Part shown: in pieces, positions 53,879 to 62,302 of the stretch
How the letters are laid out: every line of letters begins with the position of its first letter
How positions within the stretch are numbered: the stretch's first letter is position 1
DNA from: Dokdonella_A sp044227025
Lineage (GTDB): Bacteria; Pseudomonadota; Gammaproteobacteria; Xanthomonadales; Rhodanobacteraceae
Reading direction: 5' to 3'
Assembly (NCBI RefSeq): GCF_044227025.1
Contig: NZ_JBGAFX010000006.1
Location: forward strand, 310,001 to 374,000
DNA: 64,000 nucleotides
Translations under genes and position numbers: made by a program
Notes under the pieces: model-generated
Told to the model about the DNA's origin: nothing
What the model saw: only the letters and a program-made list of their open reading frames with translations
The model's database searches: none

Positions 53879-55621
53879 TCAGTGGCTGCAACCGCTCCAC
53901 CAGCACGGATGGCTCGCGATGAAGTCGATCAGCGCCTGGTGCTTGGGCGTGCTGGTGTGGTCGACGTACTCGAATGCGCCCCAGCTGCCCCATTTGCCGT
54001 AGCTGCCGGAGGCGGTGAACTGCAGGAACAGCTCGCCCTTGGCGCGCCAGTCGGCAAGGTTGTGCGTGACTGCATCGCCCATGCGCGCATCGCGGTTGGC
54101 GGCGGTGAACAGGGTGGTGATCGCCGCGTCGTTCTCGACGCCGAACACGCCGACGAGGTGCTGGCCGCCTTCGTAACTGATGAGGTGCAGGCCGCGCGCA
54201 TCGGCCGCGGTGCGCTGCGGCGCGAGCCAGTGACGCGCCTCGGCCAGCGCGCCGCCGGGCGGACCGCCCGCGAGTTGGCCGCCTTGTTCGATCTCGGTGA
54301 ACAGCGTGTCGAGGGTCCAGCTGCGCACCGTCGCCTGCGCGGACGGCTGGCCGAGGTAGCCGCCGAAATACGGCGCGATCGCGACCGCACCGATGCCATG
54401 CGCGCTGCACGGCTGCAGGGTCGAGAACGGGCAGTCGGCGGCCTGCGTCTGCGAATATGCATTCGCCGCCTGAGCGCCGAGCACGCAGGTGACGCGATCG
54501 GCGTCACTGCCCCACGCGGCCTTCCACAGCTCGCACATCTGCGCGGTGCGCTGGCCGTGCCAGTTCATGCGTCGGTCGAACGGCGTGCCGCGCGGATTGC
54601 CATGCGCGTCGAGAAAGTCCTGCGTGCCCTGCTGCTCGACCCAACCGCCCTGCACGAACCCGCCATTCCACACCTCGTTGGAATATTCGACGTAGACATG
54701 CAGGTCGTGGCGCAACAGGCGCCGGACCTTCTGTGCGAAGCGCTGCATGTAGTCGTCGCCGGCGAGGTGCGGCATGTTGAACCAGGGGTCGGTGTCGGTG
54801 CGATTGGCGAGCTCGACCATGATCTCGAGCGGCACGCCCTTGTCGGTGGTCCAGCGCACGTCGGCCAGTTGCGGGCGCGCATCGAAGTCGCCCTGGGTGG
54901 AGCCGCCACCGCTGTCCGGACCATTGGTGCGCATCCAGTCCATGAAGCGCAGCACCTTGTACTTGCGGATGAAGGCGAGGAAATCTGGATGGAAGAGCTG
55001 CGACGGGCCGGAGTGCTCGTCGTAGCCGGGCATCCACACGTGCACGTTGCGGATCGGGTCGTTCGGGTTGATGCGGTCGAAGCGCATCGCCCAGCCGTTG
55101 TCGGTGGTGGTCACCTCGAGCACGTCGCGATGCGCGCTGGACGCGGCGCTCTTGCGCACGCCATAGTGGTAGCTGATGGTGCCGTCGCCGTCCCAGGTCA
55201 CGACGTAGGTGGACCCGGTCGCCGGCCGATGGCCCTGGTAGGAACCGTACAGGAACAGGGTCGCGACCGCGTCGTACTGTGCCGTGGCGCAGCCGGCGAC
55301 GTCGCTGCGCGGTTGCAGCGTGCGCGGATAGCCGTGCGCGTCGAGGTCGAGGCACGCTTCCTCGTTGGTGTCCCAGCCGCCGCTCTGCCTGAGCGTGATC
55401 CACTCGCGCGACTGCTTCATCGCGTCGACGAAGTCGGCACTGGTCGAATCGTCCTTGACTGCATCGAGGTTGGCGCCCAATGGCGAGCGGTCGTTCGGCG
55501 CGAAGTCGAAGCTGTTGCGGAACACCGTCTCGTACGCGCGTGCCGGTTGCAGCAGGGTGGCCGCCAGGATCAACACGCCCGCGGCAAAACGCAGCATCGC
55601 TGCACTGGCAGATCTTCGCAT
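53879..55621 (-). CDS. Secreted glycoside-hydrolase-like protein
   Basis: A 580-residue protein. The ATG at 55621 follows GGGGA and starts a signal peptide ending near LQPARAYE. The mature N-terminus YETVFRNSFDFAPNDRS contains a sequence reminiscent of the IFADGFD tail seen elsewhere. The central part VLRFMDWMRTNG, LADVRWTTDKGVPLEIMVEL and VYVEYSNEVWNGGF resembles clan GH-A barrels, in which the NE of such a motif carries the acid/base Glu. SYEGGQHLVG may hold the second Glu. It would act on extracellular polysaccharide, perhaps cellulose-like, though the substrate is not readable. Cys residues near the C-terminus (HPCWWSGCSH) could form a disulfide. A sigma factor gene lies 94 bp upstream on the same strand. 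Confidence 0.7.
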   Translation of the reverse strand: MRRSASAAMLRFAAGVLILAATLLQPARAYETVFRNSFDFAPNDRSPLGANLDAVKDDSTSADFVDAMKQSREWITLRQSGGWDTNEEACLDLDAHGYPRTLQPRSDVAGCATAQYDAVATLFLYGSYQGHRPATGSTYVVTWDGDGTISYHYGVRKSAASSAHRDVLEVTTTDNGWAMRFDRINPNDPIRNVHVWMPGYDEHSGPSQLFHPDFLAFIRKYKVLRFMDWMRTNGPDSGGGSTQGDFDARPQLADVRWTTDKGVPLEIMVELANRTDTDPWFNMPHLAGDDYMQRFAQKVRRLLRHDLHVYVEYSNEVWNGGFVQGGWVEQQGTQDFLDAHGNPRGTPFDRRMNWHGQRTAQMCELWKAAWGSDADRVTCVLGAQAANAYSQTQAADCPFSTLQPCSAHGIGAVAIAPYFGGYLGQPSAQATVRSWTLDTLFTEIEQGGQLAGGPPGGALAEARHWLAPQRTAADARGLHLISYEGGQHLVGVFGVENDAAITTLFTAANRDARMGDAVTHNLADWRAKGELFLQFTASGSYGKWGSWGAFEYVDHTSTPKHQALIDFIASHPCWWSGCSH

Positions 55622-55715
55622 CACATTCCCCAGTCGAATGAAAGCCCGCCGACCTGCAACGCAGCAATGCGCCGCGCGTTGACACCGATGAGATCCCCGC
55701 AGCGGCGCGGCGGTT

Positions 55716-56291
55716 TCAGCCCGAGCCGGCGAGCTGGGTCTTCAGCCACGATGAGGCGTGTGCCCACTCGCGGTTGACCGCGGACGGGTGGATCGCGAGC
55801 GCCTGCGCAGTCTCGTCGATGGTGAGGCCGGCGAACACGCGCAGCTCGACCACGCTGGCCGCGCGCGGATCGAGTTTCGCGAGCGTCGCCAGCGCGTCGT
55901 CGAGCGCGATCAGCTCGGCCGGATTCGCGCTCAACGCGGCGTCGTGGCCCTCCAGCGACAGCGGCGCCGCGCCGCCGCCGCGCTTGTCGGCGAGCTTGCG
56001 CCGCGCGCGGTCGACCAGCACCTGGCGCATCGCGCGCGCGACAATGCGCGCGAAATGGCCGCGGTCCTCCGCTGGCGGCGCGCGCGCGGCGAGGGTCAGC
56101 TTGATCAGCGCGTCGTTGAGCAAGGCGGTCGGCTGCAGCGTGTCGTGGCCGGACTCGCTGCGCAGCACCGCCGCAGCGAGCCGTTTCAGCTCGCCGTACA
56201 GACGCGTGAACACGCGGTCGCGCGCGGCAGGATCACCGTCCTGCCAGTCGCGGATCCAGCCGGTGATGTCGTCGGCGGTGGCTTGCTGCAT
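55716..56291 (-). CDS. ECF-type RNA polymerase sigma factor (PF07638/TIGR02999-like)
   Basis: A 191-residue sigma factor. Region-2-like features are VFTRLYGELKRLAAAVL, TALLNDALIKLTLAAR and HFARIVARAMRQVLVDRARRK. The region-4-like helix-turn-helix contains ASVVELRVFAGLTIDETAQA and HPSAVNREW. I chose the ATG at 56291 because the family starts there; the open frame to 56516 adds unrelated residues. It is the second member of this family in the window, about 52 kb from the first. It precedes the secreted glycoside-hydrolase-like gene on the same strand and may control it or be cotranscribed with it (inference). Confidence 0.85.
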   Translation of the reverse strand: MQQATADDITGWIRDWQDGDPAARDRVFTRLYGELKRLAAAVLRSESGHDTLQPTALLNDALIKLTLAARAPPAEDRGHFARIVARAMRQVLVDRARRKLADKRGGGAAPLSLEGHDAALSANPAELIALDDALATLAKLDPRAASVVELRVFAGLTIDETAQALAIHPSAVNREWAHASSWLKTQLAGSG

Positions 56292-56543
56292 GCGCCAAGC
56301 ATACGCGAGGCCGGCGCCGGCGACTGCGAAACGGCCCCGCCGGCGCGCCGCGATCGAGTGCGGCGCAGCGTGCTCGCGGCTCGAAGCCGTCGCCCGAAGG
56401 TCATTGTCGTTCCTTGCGAATGCGGGCGGCTCCGGCCGTTGCTGCGCAGTACGCAGCCCGGCGGCAGTTTCTCCGATCTTCCCGACCGACCTCGTCGGCG
56501 TGGCAATCGACGCCAACGATTGAACAATCCCGCTGCACGGGTG
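56292..56543. other. Upstream region of the sigma factor, no gene seen
   Basis: GC-rich DNA leading into the repeat cluster. The frames here are low-complexity Arg/Ala/Ser sequence and I support no gene. Confidence 0.4.
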
Positions 56544-57256
56544 TTCGACTTCGCGGAGCGTTGCTCCGCTGCGCTCAACACGAACGGCTGAAGATTCTCC
56601 TTAGTCGTTGCAGGTGTTTCGACTTCGCGGAGCTTCGCTCCGCTGCGCTCAACACGAACGGGCGAAGATTCCCCGAGCGATGGATGAGAATTCCCCGAAC
56701 GGTTCGAAATTCCCGCTCACTACCTGATCACGTCCGGGGCAGGCTCCGGGCGCTGGCCCGCGACCAACAAGACTCCGTTCACCCTGAGCGCAGGCGCGTA
56801 GCGCCGGAGTCGAAGGGCGCGTCTAAGTCATCGCAGGTGTTTCGACTTCGCGGAGCGTTGCTCCGCTGCGCTCAACACGAACGGCGGAGATTCCCCTTAG
56901 TCGTTGCAGGTGTTTCGACTTCGCGGAGCGCCGCGCCGCTGCGCTCAACACGAACGACTGAAGATTCCCCTTAGTCGTTGCAGGTGTTTCGACTTCGCGG
57001 AGCTTCGCTCCGCTGCGCTCAACACGAACGGCTGAAGATTCCCGAGCGATGGATGAGAATTACCGAACGGCTCGGAATTTCCGCTCACGCGCGGATCACG
57101 TCCGGGGCAGGCTCCGGGCCGGGCGCTGGCCCGCGACCTACAAGACTCCGTTCACCCTGAGCGCAGGCGCGTAGCGCCGGAGTCGAAGGGCGCATTTCAG
57201 CATTGCAGGTGCTTCGACTTCGCGGAATTTTGCCCCGCCGCGCTCGACACGAACGG
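56544..57256 (+). repeat. Cluster of six palindromic REP-like repeats
   Basis: The unit TTCGACTTCGCGGAGC, a short loop, GCTCCGCTGCGCTCAACACG and then AACGG occurs at 56544, 56618, 56841, 56914, 56988 and 57213; the last is divergent. The arms CGCGGAGC and GCTCCGC pair into a hairpin. Between copies, a second element (ATCACGTCCGGGGCAGGCTC to CCGGAGTCGAAGGGCG) occurs at about 56728-56820 and 57097-57193, so a higher-order block of about 210 bp is itself duplicated. No gene is supported in this stretch. Confidence 0.85.
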
Positions 57257-57317
57257 CTCTTTCCTGCAACCCGAACGGCTATGCTTGCGCGTCCTTCCAT
57301 CACCCGTTGGGTGCCGC

Positions 57318-58220
57318 ATGCAGCGTCCACGCATTGCCCTCGCCAGCGTCGCCGCCGCGCGCGCGCTCGATGATGACCTCCCGCCGCTCGAAGCCGCGTT
57401 GCGCGAGGCCGGTGCCGAGGTCGTGATCGCCGACTGGGACGACCCCGCGTTCGACTGGCGCGGCGTCGACCTCGCGCTGCTGCGTTCGACCTGGGACTAC
57501 GCCGAACGCCTGCCCGGGTTCCTCGCCTGGGCCGAGCGCGTTGCGACCCAGACCCGCCTGCTCAATCCGCCCGACGTGCTGCGCTGGAACACCGACAAGC
57601 ACTATCTCGCCGACCTCGAACGCGCGGGCGTCGCGATCGTGCCGAGCACGTTCGTCGAACCCGGCATGGACGCAAAGGCCGCGCTCGATGCATTCCTCGC
57701 CGGCACCGATGCGAACGAATTCGTGGTCAAGCCGAGCGTCGGTGCCGGCTCGCGCGATGCACAGCGCCACGGTCGCGTCGATTGCACGCGCGCGATTGCA
57801 CACATCGCGCGCCTGCTCGATGCCGGCCGCAGCGTGCTGTTGCAACCGTACCTCGAGCGCGTCGACGAACACGGCGAGACCGCACTGATCCACTTCGACG
57901 GCGTCTTCAGCCACGCGATCCGCAAGGGACCGCTGCTGCGCCGCGGTGACGGGCCCACCGATGCGCTGTTCGCGGCCGAGGACATCACCCCACGCGTGGC
58001 GAGCACGGACGAGCGCGAGCTCGCCACGCGCGCATTGGCGGCGATTCCGTTCGCCGGGCCGCTCGCCTACGCGCGCGTCGACCTCATTCACGACGCCGAC
58101 GGCGCGCCGCGCCTGCTCGAACTCGAACTGGCCGAGCCGTCACTGTTCTTCGCACACGCCGCCGGCAGCGCGCGGCGCTTTGCCGACACGCTGCTCGCAC
58201 GCATCGCTGCGCCGGCCTAG
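57318..58220 (+). CDS. ATP-grasp domain protein (RimK/glutathione-synthase-like)
   Basis: A 300-residue cytosolic enzyme-like protein of the ATP-grasp fold, which joins a carboxyl group to an amine or thiol via an acyl-phosphate. Visible parts are LALLRSTWDYAERLPGFLAW, LRWNTDKHYLADLERAGVAI, NEFVVKPSVGAGSRDAQRHG (the ATP-binding Lys), VLLQPYLERVDEHGETAL and LLELELAEPSLFF (metal-binding acidic residues). I chose the ATG at 57318 rather than the frame start at 57285. The substrates are unknown. It stands alone between the repeat cluster and a secreted-protein gene. Confidence 0.8.
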   Translation: MQRPRIALASVAAARALDDDLPPLEAALREAGAEVVIADWDDPAFDWRGVDLALLRSTWDYAERLPGFLAWAERVATQTRLLNPPDVLRWNTDKHYLADLERAGVAIVPSTFVEPGMDAKAALDAFLAGTDANEFVVKPSVGAGSRDAQRHGRVDCTRAIAHIARLLDAGRSVLLQPYLERVDEHGETALIHFDGVFSHAIRKGPLLRRGDGPTDALFAAEDITPRVASTDERELATRALAAIPFAGPLAYARVDLIHDADGAPRLLELELAEPSLFFAHAAGSARRFADTLLARIAAPA

Positions 58221-58342
58221 TCGACCCTGCCACGAGGACCCGGCGAGGACGTATCCCGGCGGGTTGAGGTATTCGGCGCGATCCTGCGTAGCAGTGAGGA
58301 TGCGGCGCGCACGCCGCGCCATCCCCAGGAGAGAACGCCATC

Positions 58343-59875
58343 GTGTCGCCGACGACAGTCCCGTATTGCGCACCATCGCGGCCGACGCGCGCCGCTCCGT
58401 CCCGGCGTAGCCTCGCCGCGGCTTTGCTGCTCGCGCTCGCACCGTTCTCGGCGAATGCGGCCACGATCGCCGTCACCTCGCCGGACGATTCCGATTCGAG
58501 CGCAATCGGCACGTGCACGCTGCGGCAGGCCATCATGTCGATGGATGTCGGTGGACTGGTGGCGGCCTGCCACAAGACCGGCGCATTCGGTGTCGACGAC
58601 ACGATCACGTTCGCCACATCGGCGATCACCGGTGCAGCGACGCCCGGCACGGTCACGCTTGCCGATTCGGCGGACGCGGGCGGAGGCATCGGCGGCACGC
58701 TGCTCGTCACGGCCGCGCACCTGACCATCGACGGCAGCGCGTGGCGTGGCAGCGGCCCCGGCCTCTACCCCGACGGCGTGACGATCGCACGGCCGGTCGG
58801 CGCGACCAACCGATTCGGCGTACTGCGCGACTCGGCGCCCGCCGGCAGCCGGCTGGTGCTCGTCGGCGTGGCGATACGCAATGGCGACGCATTCGAGCCA
58901 CGCTGCAACGGCGGCCGCGAAGGCGGCGGCGTGTGCATGGAGGCAGCGGACCTGTCGATGAGCGACTGCCGCGTAAGCGGCAACACGGCCGCGTTCGCCG
59001 GCGGCGGCATCGCCTCGCCAAGCGGTGCGGTCACGCTCGAGCGCTGCACGATCGACCACAACACTTCCTACCTGGGCGGCGGTGTGGGCACCGGGACCGG
59101 CACCGTCACGATCACTTCGAGCACGATCGAGGGCAACGGCGAATGGGGCACGTCCCATGGCGGCGGCGTGCATGCGCTTGGGGCGCTCGTCGTCGTCGAC
59201 AGCACGATCAGCGGCAATCTCGGCAAGCTGGGCGCGGGCATCGCGGTCGACGGCACGCTGAGCCTGACGCGCAGCCTCGTCGCCGGCAACGAGGCGTACT
59301 ACGACGGCGGCGGCATCCACGCGCCCGCCGGCACGATCACGTTGGCCGGCAGCACGGTCAGCAACAACTTCGCGCGCTACAACGGCGGCGGCATCCATTC
59401 CGCGGCCACGCTGACGGTCACCAACAGCACGATCAGCGGCAACCACTCCTTGCGCGACGGCGCCGGCATCTACTCCGACGGGATCGTGCACCTGGTGCAT
59501 GCGACCATTTCGGCGAACTCGGCCAGCGGCGTCGGCGGCGGCCTCGAGGGCAACGGCTCCGCGACCATCGACCGTTCGATCGTTGCCGGCAACACGCAGT
59601 CGTCCGGCGGCGACATCGACATGGCGGAGCCATGGACGGGCAGCAACAACCTCGTCTTCGCCAGCAGTCTCGATCTCGGTCCGCTGCAGGATAACGGCGG
59701 CTCCACGCCGACGATGATGCCGGGCCCGACCAGTGCGGCGATCGATGCGATCGCGCCCGTGGACTGCGTGCAAACGACCGATCAGCGCGGCATCGTGCGC
59801 CCGCAAGGCACGGGTTGCGACATCGGCGCGGTCGAGGTCGCGTCCGACGCGATCTTCGCCGACGGTTTCGAATGA
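58343..59875 (+). CDS. Secreted beta-helix protein with C-terminal IFADGFE
   Basis: A 510-residue protein. The GTG start at 58343 follows AGGAGAG about ten bases upstream. The signal peptide AAALLLALAPFSANAAT is clear. The mature start TIAVTSPDDSDS, then CTLRQAIMSMD is a CSLREA-type lead. The rest is a right-handed parallel beta-helix with repeated GGGI and TITSSTIEGNG, STISGNLGKLGAGI rungs. It ends in AIFADGFE, like the IFADGFD tail at 6928. Likely cell-surface or extracellular; no catalytic site seen. Confidence 0.8.
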   Translation: MSPTTVPYCAPSRPTRAAPSRRSLAAALLLALAPFSANAATIAVTSPDDSDSSAIGTCTLRQAIMSMDVGGLVAACHKTGAFGVDDTITFATSAITGAATPGTVTLADSADAGGGIGGTLLVTAAHLTIDGSAWRGSGPGLYPDGVTIARPVGATNRFGVLRDSAPAGSRLVLVGVAIRNGDAFEPRCNGGREGGGVCMEAADLSMSDCRVSGNTAAFAGGGIASPSGAVTLERCTIDHNTSYLGGGVGTGTGTVTITSSTIEGNGEWGTSHGGGVHALGALVVVDSTISGNLGKLGAGIAVDGTLSLTRSLVAGNEAYYDGGGIHAPAGTITLAGSTVSNNFARYNGGGIHSAATLTVTNSTISGNHSLRDGAGIYSDGIVHLVHATISANSASGVGGGLEGNGSATIDRSIVAGNTQSSGGDIDMAEPWTGSNNLVFASSLDLGPLQDNGGSTPTMMPGPTSAAIDAIAPVDCVQTTDQRGIVRPQGTGCDIGAVEVASDAIFADGFE

Positions 59876-60206
59876 CGAAGCCGGTCGCGACGCGTGCGGG
59901 CAATCGGTTGGCATTCCGTCGACGAGCGCGTGAGTCGCGCCGCGCCTACGTCGCAGACGTCGACGCGCGGGCGACCGGTGCGGCCGTTTGCGCAAGTCTT
60001 GCGCAACCCCGCTTGACAGCCGCATGGCAGCGGCGTTTGCACACTTCGATACAGGACTTGTCCACAGGGCTGTCCACGCCGGCTGTGGAAAACCCGCGAC
60101 ATCCCGTCGCGGAGGTGGTCCGGCGCCGGCGCCGTGTTTCCGCTAAAATCGCGCCTCTTTGCGCGGCCCCGGGCCGCGCGGTTCTCCCAGCGAGGTTCGA
60201 CACCCG
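59876..60206 (+). promoter_or_regulatory. Upstream region of etfBA with candidate promoters
   Basis: TTGACA at 60013-60018 with TTTGCA at 60036-60041 (17-bp spacing) is one candidate. CTAAAATCG at 60143-60151 holds a better -10 hexamer (TAAAAT) but lacks a clear -35. Two inverted DnaA-box-like words (TTGTCCACA at 60058, TGTGGAAAA at 60084) lie between them, probably by chance. No gene is supported here. Confidence 0.35.
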
Positions 60207-60953
60207 ATGAAGATCCTGGTCGGCTATAAGCGCGTCGTCGATTACAACGTGCGCATCCAGGTCAAGCCGGACGGTTCCGGCGTGGTCACCGATGGCGTCA
60301 AGCTGTCGGCCAATCCGTTCGACGACATCGCGCTGGAAGAAGCGCTGCGGTTGCGCGAGAAAGGCGTCGCGAGCGAGGTGATCGTCGCGACGATCGGCCC
60401 GGCCGATGCGCAGGCGCACATCCGCAACGGCCTCGCGATGGGCGCGAACCGCGCGATCCACGTCGTCACGAACGAGGCGATCCAGCCGCTCACCGCGGCG
60501 CGCGCGCTGCTGAAGCTGGTCGAGAAGGAACAGCCCGGCATCGTCCTGCTCGGCAAGCAGGCGATCGACGACGACTGCAACCAGACCGGCCAGATGCTCG
60601 CGGCGCTGTGGGGTCGCCCGCAGGCGACGTTCGCGTCGAAGGTCGAGATTTCCGGACAGGTCGCCCGGGTGACGCGCGAAGTCGATGCCGGCCTCGAGAC
60701 GATCGAAGTCGATCTGCCCGCAGTGATCACCACCGACCTGCGCCTCAACGAACCGCGCTTCATCAAGCTGCCGGACATCATGAAGGCGAAGTCCAAGCCG
60801 ATCGAGACGATCGAGTTCGCCAGCCTCGGCGTCGAGTCCGGCGACCACCTCAAGACGACCCGCTACGCGCCTCCCGCGAAACGCAGCAAGGGCGTGATGG
60901 TCAAGGACGTGGCGGAACTCGTCGCCGCGCTGAAGAACAAGGGGTTGGTCTAG
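60207..60953 (+). CDS. etfB: Electron transfer flavoprotein subunit beta
   Basis: A 248-residue protein, the usual length for EtfB, which with EtfA carries electrons from acyl-CoA and other dehydrogenases to ETF-quinone oxidoreductase in the cytosol. It starts MKILVGYKRVVDYNVRIQV and contains ANPFDDIALEEALRLRE, the EtfB signature-like stretch VLLGKQAIDDDCNQTGQM and DLRLNEPRFIKLPDIMKAK. These positions are well conserved, and AMP is bound by this fold. The ATG at 60207 follows GCGAGG. EtfA is encoded 150 bp downstream. The intervening space is filled by a palindromic repeat. Confidence 0.95.
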   Translation: MKILVGYKRVVDYNVRIQVKPDGSGVVTDGVKLSANPFDDIALEEALRLREKGVASEVIVATIGPADAQAHIRNGLAMGANRAIHVVTNEAIQPLTAARALLKLVEKEQPGIVLLGKQAIDDDCNQTGQMLAALWGRPQATFASKVEISGQVARVTREVDAGLETIEVDLPAVITTDLRLNEPRFIKLPDIMKAKSKPIETIEFASLGVESGDHLKTTRYAPPAKRSKGVMVKDVAELVAALKNKGLV

Positions 60954-60956
60954 CTT

Positions 60957-61088
60957 TTCCTTCCCCTTGGGAGAAGGTGCCGAAGGCGGATGAGGGAAGC
61001 GCCTCCCGGTCAAGAAGATACCGCGAACACTTGATGTCCTTCCCTCATCCGGCGCTGCGCGCCACCTTCTTCCGGCGGGAGAAGGGAA
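60957..61088. repeat. Inverted REP-like pair between etfB and etfA
   Basis: TTGGGAGAAGGTGCCGAAGG then CGGATGAGGGAAG is followed about 40 bp later by its inverse, CTTCCCTCATCCGGCGCTGC then CACCTTCTTCC. The RNA could fold into one long hairpin between the two etf genes and adjust their relative expression (inference). Confidence 0.7.
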
Positions 61089-61103
61089 GCAAAGGAAACG
61101 ACC

Positions 61104-62051
61104 ATGTCCAAGATTCTCATCATCGCCGAACACCAGGACGGCAAACTCAACGGCAGCACGGCGCGTTGCGTCACCTGCGCCAGGGATCTCAAGGCCGAGT
61201 CGATCGACGTGCTCGTGCTCGCGGCCGACCCGGCCGGCGTGGCCGCAGAGGCCGCGAAGATCGACGGCGTGTCGAAGGTGCTGACCGTGGCGCGCGCCGA
61301 GAATGCGCACGCACTCGCGGCGGTGCATGCGCCGCAGATCGCCGCAGCGGCGAAGAACGGCTACACGCACGTGCTCGCACCGTCGACGACGTTCGGCAAG
61401 GACGTGCTGCCGCGCGCCGCCGCCCTGCTCGGCGTCGCGCAGGTGTCGGACATTTCCGCCGTCGAAGGCACGCACACGTTCAAGCGCCCGATCTACGCCG
61501 GCAACGCGATCGTCACGGTTGAAGCGCCCGCCGGCAGCGTGCTGGTCGGCACCGTGCGCACCGCCTCCTACGCGGCCGCCGCGAACGGCGCCAATGCGGC
61601 GCCGATCGAAGCACTCGCACTCGACGCCGCGCTGCCGACGCACACGCGCTTCGTCGGCCTCGCGCAGGGCAAGAGCGACCGCCCGGACCTGCAGGGCGCC
61701 GCGCGCGTCGTCTCCGGTGGCCGTGCGCTCGGTTCGTCGGACGCGTTCAAGATCATCTACGCGCTCGCCGACAAGATGGGCGCAGCGGTCGGCGCCTCGC
61801 GCGCGGCAGTCGACGCCGGCTACGTGCCGAGCGACCTGCAGGTTGGCCAGACCGGCAAGATCATCGCGCCGGACCTGTACGTCGCGATCGGCATTTCCGG
61901 CGCGATCCAGCACCTCACCGGCATCAAGGATGCCGGCACGATCGTCGCGATCAACAAGGATGCCGAAGCGCCGATCTTCGAGATCGCCGACTACGGCCTC
62001 GTCGGCGACCTGTTCAAGCTGGTGCCGGAACTGGAGCAGGCGCTCGGCTGA
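61104..62051 (+). CDS. etfA: Electron transfer flavoprotein subunit alpha
   Basis: A 315-residue protein, the usual EtfA length and the FAD-binding partner of EtfB. It begins SKILIIAEHQDGKLNGSTAR. The FAD-binding C-domain is visible as SRAAVDAGYVPSDLQVGQTG, IIAPDLYVAIGISGAIQHL, GIKDAGTIVAINKDAEAPIF and IADYGLVGDLFKLVPEL. The N-domain contains YTHVLAPSTTFGKDVLPRAA. It follows etfB in the expected order. A palindromic repeat follows the stop at 62052. Confidence 0.95.
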   Translation: MSKILIIAEHQDGKLNGSTARCVTCARDLKAESIDVLVLAADPAGVAAEAAKIDGVSKVLTVARAENAHALAAVHAPQIAAAAKNGYTHVLAPSTTFGKDVLPRAAALLGVAQVSDISAVEGTHTFKRPIYAGNAIVTVEAPAGSVLVGTVRTASYAAAANGANAAPIEALALDAALPTHTRFVGLAQGKSDRPDLQGAARVVSGGRALGSSDAFKIIYALADKMGAAVGASRAAVDAGYVPSDLQVGQTGKIIAPDLYVAIGISGAIQHLTGIKDAGTIVAINKDAEAPIFEIADYGLVGDLFKLVPELEQALG

Positions 62052-62054
62052 TTC

Positions 62055-62190
62055 CCCCTCTCCCGCTTGCGGGAGAGGGCTGGGGTGAGGGGAGATCGGA
62101 GCGCAGCGTTCGAAGGAAGATACCTTCGGCCTCGCTGTCCCTCACCCGCCGCGCTGCGCGCGTCGACCTCTCCCGCAAGCGGGAGAGGTG
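62055..62190. repeat. REPIN-like inverted repeat after etfA
   Basis: CCTCTCCCGCTTGCGGGAGA GG at 62057-62078 and CCTCTCCCGCAAGCGGGAGA GG at 62166-62187 are each hairpins. They bracket CTCACCC-type arms that pair with each other. The first hairpin may also end the etf transcript. Confidence 0.75.
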
Positions 62191-62230
62191 AATGCAATGC
62201 GTTGCGTTTCCTGGCTGAGCCACAGCTTCT

Positions 62231-62300
62231 GTGGGAGCGGCGGAAGCCGCGATGCTTAGGCTTCGATCGTCGTAAGCATCGCGGCTTCCGCCGCTCCTGC
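62231..62300. repeat. GTGGGAGCGGCGGAAGCCGCG inverted repeat
   Basis: GTGGGAGCGGCGGAAGCCGC GATGCTTA and its inverse TAAGCATCGCGGCTTCCGCC GCTCC form a 28-base stem with a short loop. The family is common in Xanthomonadales and Pseudomonas-type genomes. Confidence 0.75.
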
Positions 62301-62302
62301 AG

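Noticed and set aside
53381..55777. 798-residue plus-strand frame
   Set aside because: Opposite the glycoside-hydrolase-like gene, which has a signal peptide and coherent motifs. The plus frame is low-complexity.
60058..60093. Two DnaA-box-like words upstream of etfB suggesting an origin
   Set aside because: Only two imperfect words, with no AT-rich unwinding region and no dnaA or dnaN neighbours.
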